In this document: piece by piece, positions 1 through 7,174 of the stretch | Position numbering within the stretch: the first letter of the stretch is position 1 | Layout of the letters: every line of letters begins with the position of its first letter | Assembly (NCBI GenBank): GCA_022821585.1 | Contig: JAJEDI010000069.1 | Span: forward strand, 1-56,189 | DNA from: Caldilineaceae bacterium | GTDB taxonomy: Bacteria; Chloroflexota; Anaerolineae; Caldilineales; Caldilineaceae | Direction: 5' to 3' | Length of the DNA: 56,189 bases | The notes under the pieces: generated by a model | Databases searched by the model: none | The model's input: only the letters and a program-made list of their open reading frames with translations | Told to the model about the DNA's origin: nothing | Position numbers and translations under genes: made by a program

Positions 1-75
1 GCCCTCGGCTATCGCCACCTCAGCTTCTCTCAGCTTGTTGATCACCTGCTCCGGCGTATGTCTCTTCTTCGCCAT
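1..75 (-). CDS. IS3-family transposase OrfA, N-terminus (partial)
   Basis: Twenty-five codons are visible, starting at ATG (bases 75-73) and leaving the window at base 1. The peptide begins MAKKRHTPEQVINKLREAE, which matches the start of IS3-family OrfA proteins, the helix-turn-helix DNA-binding half of the transposase. OrfA is normally followed by OrfB, the DDE integrase, joined by programmed frameshifting; both would lie to the left of the window. The ribosome site AAGGGGGAAAG sits directly upstream. Confidence 0.85.
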   Translation of the reverse strand, partial: MAKKRHTPEQVINKLREAEVAIAEG

Positions 76-127
76 CTTTCCCCCTTTCTACGGCCCATTA
101 CTAACATTATACCTGGACCAGTTCTTG

Positions 128-139
128 GGGGGCAGGTCA
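128..139. repeat. Terminal inverted repeat of IS3-family element (left copy)
   Basis: GGGGGCAGGTCA on the plus strand, the exact reverse complement of bases 56051-56062 at the right-edge element. Further in, both ends share a more diverged stretch finishing in ATGTTAGT, as expected for left and right ends of one IS type. Confidence 0.85.
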
Positions 140-1075
140 GATGCCGCGTTTGAACAGTTTCTTACCCTCTTAAAGGAGGTGGATGCCGCCGTGATCGGCT
201 GTTGGCATCGACCGGCGATGCAACCCGAGCACTGGCGTCAGGCGGAAAACCTCAAGGTATTCGCCGGCACCTTCGACAACCGCTTCGCCGGCTGGGTCGA
301 TTTCGACCTTCTGGATGCGTCTGGAATCACGCTTATCGATACATCACGCAGTATGACGCCGTCGGTCGCAGAGTTTGCGCTGGCGATGACGCTGAATCTG
401 GTCCGCGACATCCCGGAAGCGATGTATCTGGTGCGGAAAGGGGGCTGGCAGACACATCCCTTTGACTCCTGGGTAAGACCGGGCTTTGTTTACGGTGATC
501 TGACCGGCCGGCGGGTGGGTCTGGCGGGGCTGGGCAGTATCAATCGCCGCTACGCCGAACTGATTGCGCCCTTCAGATGTGACGTTCGGGTCTATGACCC
601 CTTTGTCTCTGACGACGTGTTTGCCCAGTACGGCGTCAAACGGGCGAATTCTCTCGTTGAACTGGCGCAGCAATCCGAAATCTTCGTCGTCGGTCTGCCG
701 CCGATACCGACAACGCTGGAAGTCATCAACCGCGATGTGATCTTTGCCCTGCCCAAGGGAGCCCTGTTTGTCCTGGTGACGCGCATGGCGGTGGTCGAAC
801 AGCAGGCCTTGTGGGAACGGGTAGAAGCCGACGAGATCGCGGCGGCTGTCGACGTGTTTGCCCCTGAACCCCCGCCCGAGGATGCCTGGTTTCGGCGCCA
901 TCCGAACGTGCTGGCGACACCCCATATCGCCGGCGGCACAGAGTTCTGCCATCGCCGCTGTCTCACCGATGCCTGTAAGGATGCCATCGCCGTACTGAAC
1001 GGCGAAACGCCCAGGTTCCGGGCGACAAAACGCGACGCTCTTCTCTATGAAGGGAAATTGAATCCGGTCGACTGA
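140..1075 (+). pseudogene. D-isomer-specific 2-hydroxyacid dehydrogenase, 5' end removed by IS3 insertion
   Basis: The frame is open from 140 to the stop at 1073-1075 and encodes most of an NAD-dependent 2-hydroxyacid dehydrogenase. The nucleotide-binding segment GLAGLGSINRR is present, although the third motif glycine is Asn. The catalytic Arg (VTRMAVV), Glu (APEPPPED) and His (TPHIAGG) are all recognisable. The first roughly 50 residues of a normal family member are missing. The frame formally extends left to a TTG at 35, but that part is read backwards through the insertion sequence and is not native. I conclude the gene was cut by the IS; a fused product is possible but would lack the start of the substrate domain. 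Confidence 0.8.
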
Positions 1076-1131
1076 CGGAACCAGTCCTCACTCCCATCCC
1101 AACCAGTTGCTAAGCCACTAACTACTGATCA

Positions 1132-1410
1132 CTGCATTTCTGGGCGGTCGGGCCTATTCGGCCCTCCCTTGTGCGGGGGCTCCGCCCCCGCAACGCCCCC
1201 TCTCCTACAACATGCCTGGTCGACCGGGTGTCGATATTGGTGACAGGTGCCTAATCGAAAGTATCTAGCCAGACCACGTCCCGCCAGTCCCGTCACATCC
1301 CCGTAGGTGCCGGCCTTGTGCCTGCCCTGTGTCTTTCCAAGAGCCGGTAAGCAATTCCAGCCACCGCTGGCACTGATTCCCCGCCAGACTGTTCCCACCC
1401 CAAATCGTGG
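1132..1410. repeat. Long noncoding interspersed repeat, copy 1
   Basis: About 280 bp match a second copy in the same orientation at 53771-54070. Shared blocks include CTGGGCGGTCGGGCC at the start, a central block running through GGGTGTCGATATTGGTGACA, and GCCAGACTRTTCCCAC at the end. Two stem-loops lie near the start: GGGCC-TATTC-GGCCC (1150-1164) and GCGGGGGC-TCC-GCCCCCGC (1173-1191). No convincing protein is encoded. It lies between the truncated dehydrogenase and the first sugar transporter. Confidence 0.8.
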
Positions 1411-1433
1411 ATATACCCGGAAATTTTATTTGC

Positions 1434-1462
1434 TTGACAGTGAATCGGTGATCCAGTAGACT
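1434..1462 (+). promoter_or_regulatory. Sigma-70-type promoter of the sugar ABC operon
   Basis: TTGACA (1434-1439), a 17-base spacer and TAGACT (1457-1462). The -35 box is perfect and the -10 box matches 4 of 6. It predicts a leader of about 190 nt before the first permease gene. Confidence 0.55.
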
Positions 1463-1476
1463 GCGCACGAGTATGC

Positions 1477-1489
1477 GATGTCTGACATC
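1477..1489. promoter_or_regulatory. Candidate operator palindrome
   Basis: GATGTC-T-GACATC, a perfect 6+6 inverted repeat starting about 15 bases downstream of the -10 box. The position fits a repressor site for the ABC operon. No regulator gene is seen nearby, so the partner is unknown. The remaining leader to 1655 holds nothing else I can name. Confidence 0.35.
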
Positions 1490-1655
1490 TTGTATTCGAA
1501 TCCGCAGCATCATTTTTTTCCTCATAGTTCATACCTAAGAGACCGTAAGCGCGGCAACCAGTCAGTTATCAAGCCCTGCCTGAGGCCAACCCCTCAACAG
1601 CTCTGCAGGCGCATATCAAGAGTCATATTCTCATTGGCAGTTTCAAGGTGTAACC

Positions 1656-2645
1656 ATGCGAGAAGATGTGACAACAGGCGCTGCGCTGGTTCCGGAAATA
1701 TCCGATCCCCGCTCACGCCTGCACGACTGGCGCGGGCGGCTGGAAAGGGATATCCGCAATAACTGGCAGCTCTATGTGATGATCCTGCCTATACTGGTCG
1801 GTTTTTTCCTCTTTCGCTTCTATCCCTTGTACGGTCTGCAGATCGCCTTCAAAGACTACAACATCGTAGCCGGGGTCAGGGGTAGCGAATGGGTGGGGTT
1901 GGAGAATTTCCTCAAGTTCTTCGAGGACCCCTTTTTCTTCCGCGTGGTAAAAAACACGGTCGTGCTCGGCTTCTGGACGCTGGTGATCTCCTATCCGCTG
2001 CCGATCGTTTTCGCGGTGTTGCTCAACGAGGTCAAACAGCAGCACGGCCTCTTTAAGCGTGTGACCCAGTCGATCAGCTACCTGCCGCATTTCGTCGCCG
2101 TGGTGGTGATCGTCGGTCTGATGTATGACTTTTTCAGTTCCGACGGCATCGTCAACCAGATGGCGGTTGCCCTGACCGGCGAAAAGTGGCGCATCCTGGG
2201 CTCGTCGGCGTGGTTTCGGCCACTGTACGTTGGCTCCGTCGTGTGGCAGGGCGTCGGCTGGGGCTCGATCATCTACCTGGCAGCACTGACAGGCATTCCA
2301 CCGGAACTGTATGAAGCCGCGATCGTGGACGGCGCGTCGCGCTGGCAGCGTATCCTGTACGTCACGCTGCCCGGACTGCTGCCGGTGATCAGTGTCACGC
2401 TGATTCTCTCTGTGTCGTCGATCGTTTCGGTGGGATTCGAGAGAGCGTTCCTGCTGCAACAGCCGGCCACCTATAGTGTTTCGGACGTCATCGCGACCTA
2501 TGTGTACCGCCGCGGGTTGATAAAGTTTGACTTCAGCTATGGCGCGGCGATCGGGTTTTTCGACTCCGTCGTGGCCTTTGCTCTGGTGGTGGCGGCCAAC
2601 TACATCGTAAAGAGAACCAATGAGGACCGCGAGGGACTGTGGTAG
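1656..2645 (+). CDS. Carbohydrate ABC transporter permease, LplB type
   Basis: This 329-residue integral membrane protein has a hydrophobic first segment near residues 40-60 and further membrane segments. The MetI-type loop that contacts the ATPase is present as ELYEAAIVDGASRWQR. Family members pair with an LplC-type permease and an LplA-type binding lipoprotein to import complex oligosaccharides such as rhamnogalacturonan fragments; those partners follow directly. The start at ATG 1656 is supported by AAGGTG seven bases upstream. The spacing to the next gene is 13 bp, so the two are co-transcribed. No ATPase gene is present; a shared MsmX-like ATPase elsewhere is the usual arrangement. Confidence 0.9.
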   Translation: MREDVTTGAALVPEISDPRSRLHDWRGRLERDIRNNWQLYVMILPILVGFFLFRFYPLYGLQIAFKDYNIVAGVRGSEWVGLENFLKFFEDPFFFRVVKNTVVLGFWTLVISYPLPIVFAVLLNEVKQQHGLFKRVTQSISYLPHFVAVVVIVGLMYDFFSSDGIVNQMAVALTGEKWRILGSSAWFRPLYVGSVVWQGVGWGSIIYLAALTGIPPELYEAAIVDGASRWQRILYVTLPGLLPVISVTLILSVSSIVSVGFERAFLLQQPATYSVSDVIATYVYRRGLIKFDFSYGAAIGFFDSVVAFALVVAANYIVKRTNEDREGLW

Positions 2646-2658
2646 CGAGGTGTAGACC

Positions 2659-3537
2659 GTGCATACCCTGAGAAAGATGCGGTTGTTCGATTACCTGAAC
2701 TATCTGTTCCTGATCGTGTTCAGTTGCCTGATGCTCTACCCCCTGCTCTACGTCTTTTCGATCTCGGTGAGCGACGGCGAAGCGGTGTGGCGGCAATCGG
2801 TGAAGCTGTTTCCGATTGGCTTCAACGTGGAGGCGTACGAGGCGATTGCGAGGGCGAACGCAGTGGTGCGGGCGTACCGGAACTCGATCCTCTACACCGT
2901 GCTTGGCACGTCCTTCACACTGATAGTCTGCCTGCTGGCGGCATACCCGCTCTCGGAGCCGCGCTTTCGCTTGCGCGGTCCGATCAGCCTGATCCTGGGG
3001 CTGACGCTGTTTTTTTCTGCCGGCCTGATTCCCACCTACCTGACCTACCAGAGTTATGGACTGCTGAATACGATCTGGGTGATTACCCTGCCGGTTGCCT
3101 TCAACTTCTGGTTTATCATCCTGGTGCGGGCCAATATCTCGACGATACCGCGCGAGCTCAAGGACGCCGCCCGCGTGGACGGCGCCAGCGATTTTCGCAT
3201 CCTGTTGCAGATCATCGTGCCCCTGTCCAAACCGATACTCGCGACCATCGCGCTGTTTGTTGCCGTGGCCATCTGGAACGACTTCTTCAATCCGCTGCTC
3301 TATCTCAACAACTCGGAAAAGTTCCCCTTGACCATCATGCTGCGGCGGATGCTGATACGGGGAGCCACCGGGGAGGTGGTGCAGGGGAACTACGCCGACA
3401 CTTTGCAGGCGAAGGCGTTTTTCAGGCAGGTAAAGATGGCAACCGTCATCGTAACCTTGGGTCCGATCCTGCTGGTATATCCCTTTGTCCAGAAGTACTT
3501 TGTACAGGGCACACTGGTCGGCGCGATCAAGGGGTAA
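2659..3537 (+). CDS. Carbohydrate ABC transporter permease, LplC type
   Basis: This 292-residue second permease of the importer has several hydrophobic segments and the cytoplasmic coupling loop ELKDAARVDGASDFRI. The start is GTG at 2659 with GAGGTG just upstream. It would form the membrane pore with the LplB-type protein encoded 13 bp before it. The C-terminus ends with the short segment QGTLVGAIKG typical of this subfamily. Substrate cannot be read from the permease; the family suggests plant or algal oligosaccharides. Confidence 0.9.
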   Translation: MHTLRKMRLFDYLNYLFLIVFSCLMLYPLLYVFSISVSDGEAVWRQSVKLFPIGFNVEAYEAIARANAVVRAYRNSILYTVLGTSFTLIVCLLAAYPLSEPRFRLRGPISLILGLTLFFSAGLIPTYLTYQSYGLLNTIWVITLPVAFNFWFIILVRANISTIPRELKDAARVDGASDFRILLQIIVPLSKPILATIALFVAVAIWNDFFNPLLYLNNSEKFPLTIMLRRMLIRGATGEVVQGNYADTLQAKAFFRQVKMATVIVTLGPILLVYPFVQKYFVQGTLVGAIKG

Positions 3538-3608
3538 CCCCGGGCGCGCTATCGTCGAATCGAGGGAAGGAGGTGGTCTTATCGAGTGGTACTTTGGCTA
3601 CAGTCTGT

Positions 3609-3620
3609 ACTCTATAGAGT
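3609..3620. promoter_or_regulatory. Perfect 12-bp palindrome before the binding-protein gene
   Basis: ACTCTATAGAGT lies 41 bp upstream of the solute-binding protein start, in the 123-bp gap after the second permease. It could be an operator or part of an mRNA-processing hairpin that lets the binding protein be made in excess. There is no direct evidence for either. Confidence 0.25.
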
Positions 3621-3660
3621 CTGCGATTCATCCGCCTTATACACAGTAGAGGAGATGGAA

Positions 3661-5331
3661 ATGAAGAAGTTCAACCTGTCGTTATCTGCTTGCGTGCTCA
3701 TTGTTTTGAGCATGCTCCTGGTGGGCTGCGTTCCGCAGGCGCCCGGAACCGCCGAGACCTCCGGGGCCGTCGAACTGGAGCTGATGATCGCGCCCGAAGG
3801 TGTCTTTGGAGATATCACGCCTGAGACCTACTCGATGCAGCTGCTGGCCGACCGGACCGGCTTCAGCTATGCGTTCCGCCAGATCCCGCGCGAGTTTCTG
3901 GGCGAGCGGATCGCCACCACCCTGGCCTCCGGTGATCTGCCCGACATCATGCAGTTAGGCCTGCCGGCCGATGCGACCGGGACGCCGATGGACATTGCGC
4001 ACGAGTTCGGTCCGCAAGGGCTGTTCGTATCGCTCACCCCCTACATCGAGGCCGGCGACATGCCCAATCTCGCGGCCGAGATGGAAAGACAGCCCGATAT
4101 GGAGCAGTTGATGACTTCGCCCGACGGCAACATATACGCCGTGCCTCAGGTCAGGCGCTTACGCCAGCTGCGGCCGTGGCTGCAACTGCGGGCGGACCTG
4201 ATCGAGCAGTGCGGGATCATCGAGGACAGGTGGAATGGCAACTGGGACGCCATCCTGACTCTGGAGGATCTCAAGGGCGCTATGTTGTGCCTGAAAGATC
4301 AACTGGGCGGCAAGCCTGTCATCTCCAGCCGCAGCGGCTTCACCGGCCATACGGGCAACTGGGCCAAATGGCTGGGCACCGACCTGACCGTTTACTACAA
4401 CCCCTACACCGAGCAGTATGAGTATGGCCCGTTGATGGACCGCTTCCGCACCATGGTCGAGTTCATGAATTGGATGTGGGAGAACGGCGTCCTGCATCCG
4501 GAGTATGCGACCATGAGCGACCCGGACTGGGAGGCGCTGGCGCGCGGCACCTGCGAGGCCGGAGCCATTCTCGAGAACACGGGCTGGCACTTCTATTCGT
4601 GCGTCGCCAATGCCGGCATTGACCAGGGCAAGTTCTACCCCGTCATGTCGCTGACGGTCGATGGCGAAAAGATTCTCTGGCCCGCCCCCTCCAATGTCTG
4701 GCTGGGGAACCCTCTGGTCATCTCGGGCTCCTCCTCCCAGGCAGAGATTGAAGCATCCGTGTGGCTGATCGACTACCTGTTCAGCACCGAGGGCCGCTTC
4801 CTGATATACCAGGGCAAAGAGGGCGTGGATTGGACCTATCGCGCCGACGGCACCAAGTGTTATACCGACACCATTCAGCGCCATCCGAGCCTGAAGGAAA
4901 AGCACTATTGCGCCGGCGCGGTCCCCGAGTCCCCGCCCGCTATGACCAACGAAACCGCGTTCATCAATGACATCGGCTCACTCGCCCGCGTATGGTGGCC
5001 GGAGGCCGAACCGCACTGGGGTCTGATGGCAGACTGGCCGGCGCCGGAATTTCCGGACGGCTGGAGATGGATTGACGATCAGTTCATCAATCCCAGCGGC
5101 TCCTACGGCGACCCCCTGCCTTCCATCGTACTGAACGAAGAGGAGGCGGAGACAGCCGCCAGCCTCGGCGCTCCGATTGACACCTATCTGCTTGAAACGA
5201 TCCAGCAGATGATCGAAGGGCAGATTGAAATCAATGACGACACGTGGGGCGAGCTCACCTCCACGATCGAGAGCATGGGCGCCCAGGACATTGTGGATGC
5301 GTACAACTCCGCTCTGTCGCGCGTGCAGTAG
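3661..5331 (+). CDS. Extracellular sugar-binding lipoprotein, LplA type
   Basis: The protein has 556 residues from ATG 3661, chosen because GAGGAG lies six bases upstream and because a lipoprotein signal peptide begins here. The signal has a Lys-Lys start, a hydrophobic core and a lipobox ending LLVGC with the lipidated Cys at residue 23. In-frame starts further upstream lack these. The mature part is the large extracellular solute-binding domain that delivers oligosaccharides to the two preceding permeases. It is the third gene of the operon and is followed by a strong terminator at 5405. The specific sugar is unknown. Confidence 0.9.
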   Translation: MKKFNLSLSACVLIVLSMLLVGCVPQAPGTAETSGAVELELMIAPEGVFGDITPETYSMQLLADRTGFSYAFRQIPREFLGERIATTLASGDLPDIMQLGLPADATGTPMDIAHEFGPQGLFVSLTPYIEAGDMPNLAAEMERQPDMEQLMTSPDGNIYAVPQVRRLRQLRPWLQLRADLIEQCGIIEDRWNGNWDAILTLEDLKGAMLCLKDQLGGKPVISSRSGFTGHTGNWAKWLGTDLTVYYNPYTEQYEYGPLMDRFRTMVEFMNWMWENGVLHPEYATMSDPDWEALARGTCEAGAILENTGWHFYSCVANAGIDQGKFYPVMSLTVDGEKILWPAPSNVWLGNPLVISGSSSQAEIEASVWLIDYLFSTEGRFLIYQGKEGVDWTYRADGTKCYTDTIQRHPSLKEKHYCAGAVPESPPAMTNETAFINDIGSLARVWWPEAEPHWGLMADWPAPEFPDGWRWIDDQFINPSGSYGDPLPSIVLNEEEAETAASLGAPIDTYLLETIQQMIEGQIEINDDTWGELTSTIESMGAQDIVDAYNSALSRVQ

Positions 5332-5404
5332 CGCAGTAGAGTAGCTGCGACACGCCCAATCTGACCGGCGTGCGATCCGGACTGTACGCCGTCTAACGAC
5401 CAAG

Positions 5405-5446
5405 ACGCTGGGGACGGAAGGATTCGCCGTCCCCAGCGTTCCTTTT
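5405..5446 (+). terminator. Intrinsic terminator after the ABC transporter genes
   Basis: A perfect 13-bp stem (ACGCTGGGGACGG at 5405-5417 with CCGTCCCCAGCGT at 5427-5439), a 9-nt loop, then TCCTTTT. It lies between the binding protein and the ThuA-like gene, so downstream genes need readthrough or their own promoter. Confidence 0.85.
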
Positions 5447-5469
5447 CACTGGCGAGCGCCGGAGCAAAT

Positions 5470-6144
5470 ATGGCGAAAGACAGGACGACAAAGGATCTGA
5501 TCCGATGCGCGGTGATTACCGGCGGCCATGGCTATGACGTGCTCAACTTTCACCGGTTTTTCCGCGGCCTGGCGGGGGTCGATGCCTATATCCAGCATAT
5601 GGACGACTTTGCCTCTGCACGCGCAAACGTGCGCGACAGCTACGACGTGGTTCTCTTTTACACGATGTTGATGGAGGGCCCCACCGACGACGGCGGGCCG
5701 TGGTACGCGGGACGGCCCAGGACTGCATTGGAGCACCTGGGCGAGACGGAGCAAGGCATCGTCCTCCTGCACCATTCCATCCTCGCCTACCCGCAGTGGC
5801 CCGCCTGGAGCGAGATGGTCGGTATCCAGGATCGCAGCTTCGGCCATCATCCCGAGCAGACGCTGCGCATCGAGATCGCCGATCCCGAACATCCGGTCAC
5901 CAGGGGCCGCAACGCCTGGGAGATGGCCGACGAGACATACATGATGGATGAACCGGGCACGGACAGCCAGATTCTGTTGACAGCGGACCATCCCAGGAGC
6001 ATGAGCGCCATCGCCTGGGCGCGGAGGTACAGGCGTGCGCGTGTCTTTTGCTTCCAATCGGGCCATGACAATCTGACCTGGGCAAACCCCGGTTTTAGCG
6101 AGACCGTGTTGCGCGGAATCCAGTGGGCAGCGCAACGAATCTAG
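5470..6144 (+). CDS. ThuA-like domain protein
   Basis: This 224-residue protein has the glutamine-amidotransferase-like fold of the ThuA (trehalose utilisation) family. Evidence is the opening strand AVITGGHGYD, the ILLHH-type segment VLLHHSILAYPQWP, the block PEHPVTRG and the ending QSGHDNLTWANPGF, all arranged as in the family. ThuA-like proteins occur in sugar-catabolic operons and are linked to oxidation or handling of disaccharides, but the reaction is unsettled. GGAGC precedes the ATG. It sits between the transporter and the MDR dehydrogenase, 28 bp before the latter, suggesting a shared role in processing the imported sugar. Confidence 0.8.
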   Translation: MAKDRTTKDLIRCAVITGGHGYDVLNFHRFFRGLAGVDAYIQHMDDFASARANVRDSYDVVLFYTMLMEGPTDDGGPWYAGRPRTALEHLGETEQGIVLLHHSILAYPQWPAWSEMVGIQDRSFGHHPEQTLRIEIADPEHPVTRGRNAWEMADETYMMDEPGTDSQILLTADHPRSMSAIAWARRYRRARVFCFQSGHDNLTWANPGFSETVLRGIQWAAQRI

Positions 6145-6172
6145 GCGCGACCTCTATCCCGGAGACGGCTGT

Positions 6173-7123
6173 ATGCGTGCGTTATTGACGAGACTCCGGC
6201 CCGATAAGAGACGCGAGAAGGTCCTGGTCAGCGACTGGCCGGCGCCGCACGGACCCACCGGCAACCAGGTCAAGAGCCGGACGATCTATTCGGGCATCAC
6301 CAACGGCACCGAGCACAACGACCTGGTCGGCGGCAACTATGCGCACCCTGACGACGCCCTGCCGGCCGGGTGGGGTTATCAACACGTGGGGCGCGTGATC
6401 GAGACCGGCCCTGATGTTACGCAGCTTGCCGTCGGCGACCTGGTGTATATCAACGCCGACCACAAGGAATATGTGGTGACGCGTGAAGATGGGTTGCTCA
6501 TCAAACTGCCGGAGGACGTTGACCCCAGCCACGCCGCCCTGTTCGGCATGTCCAGTGTGGCGATGCGCTCCTGCCGGCACGCTGATCTGCGCATGGGCGA
6601 ACGTGTTCTCGTCGTCGGCCAGGGCTTTATCGGCCAGATGGCGGCGCAGATCGCCAGCGTGATGGGCGCGCGCGTCGCCGTCTGTGAAATCGACCCGCGC
6701 CGGCTGGAACGGGCGCGACAGATCGGCGCCGCTGAGGCGGTGTTCGACGTCGCCGGTGACGGCTGGGAGAAACAGATCGCCGCTGGCGCCTTCGACGCAG
6801 TCATCGACGTGGCGGGCGTCGAGGGGATGGAGGACCGGCTGATTCGCGCGCTCAAGAGCCGCGGCAGGCTGCTGCTCATCGGCGGCCGCTTTAAGGTCAA
6901 CTACACCTTCAATCTGGGTCAAGCGCACGAGATTACCATCAGACAGAACACGGGCTATGACCGCGATGATCTGACGAATCTGTGCCGGCTTATCCGCCGG
7001 GGCCAGGTCGATATCGCGCCGCTGCTCCAGGACGTGGTGCCGGTGGCGGAGGCCCAACGCGTCTACGACACCCTGCGCGACGCCCCGCATGAACTGTCGG
7101 GCACGGTATTTATCTGGGAGTAA
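6173..7123 (+). CDS. Medium-chain dehydrogenase/reductase without zinc ligands
   Basis: This 316-residue NAD(P)-dependent dehydrogenase belongs to the threonine-dehydrogenase-like MDR group. It has a GroES-like N-terminal part and a Rossmann domain with VVGQGFIGQMAAQIA near residues 143-157, followed by the acidic strand end CEID that suggests NAD. The usual catalytic zinc ligands are not seen: the CG.D/E segment is replaced by SGITNGTE and the GHE segment by GYQHVG. The four-cysteine structural zinc lobe is absent too. A non-zinc oxidoreductase acting on a sugar or keto-sugar is the likely role, given the ThuA-like and GH67-like neighbours. Confidence 0.8.
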   Translation: MRALLTRLRPDKRREKVLVSDWPAPHGPTGNQVKSRTIYSGITNGTEHNDLVGGNYAHPDDALPAGWGYQHVGRVIETGPDVTQLAVGDLVYINADHKEYVVTREDGLLIKLPEDVDPSHAALFGMSSVAMRSCRHADLRMGERVLVVGQGFIGQMAAQIASVMGARVAVCEIDPRRLERARQIGAAEAVFDVAGDGWEKQIAAGAFDAVIDVAGVEGMEDRLIRALKSRGRLLLIGGRFKVNYTFNLGQAHEITIRQNTGYDRDDLTNLCRLIRRGQVDIAPLLQDVVPVAEAQRVYDTLRDAPHELSGTVFIWE

Positions 7124-7174
7124 GTCGCTGCTCGCGTGCTTCGCGAGCGAGGAGGGCACACCGGGAGCCGGGCC

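Larger units (their letters stand above)
1..139 (-). mobile_element. IS3-family insertion sequence, left-edge copy (partial)
   Basis: This is the transposase-start end of an IS3-family element that continues beyond base 1. Its outer boundary is a terminal repeat at 128-139, read on the minus strand as TGACCTGCCCCC. The same 12 bases open the right-edge element at 56051. A TATAAT-like -10 box (minus strand, 111 to 106) and an AAGGGGGAAAG ribosome site precede the transposase start at 75. Homology to a 2-hydroxyacid dehydrogenase begins directly after base 139, so the element interrupts that gene. Family assignment rests on the OrfA start here and the OrfB tail at the other edge. Confidence 0.85.
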
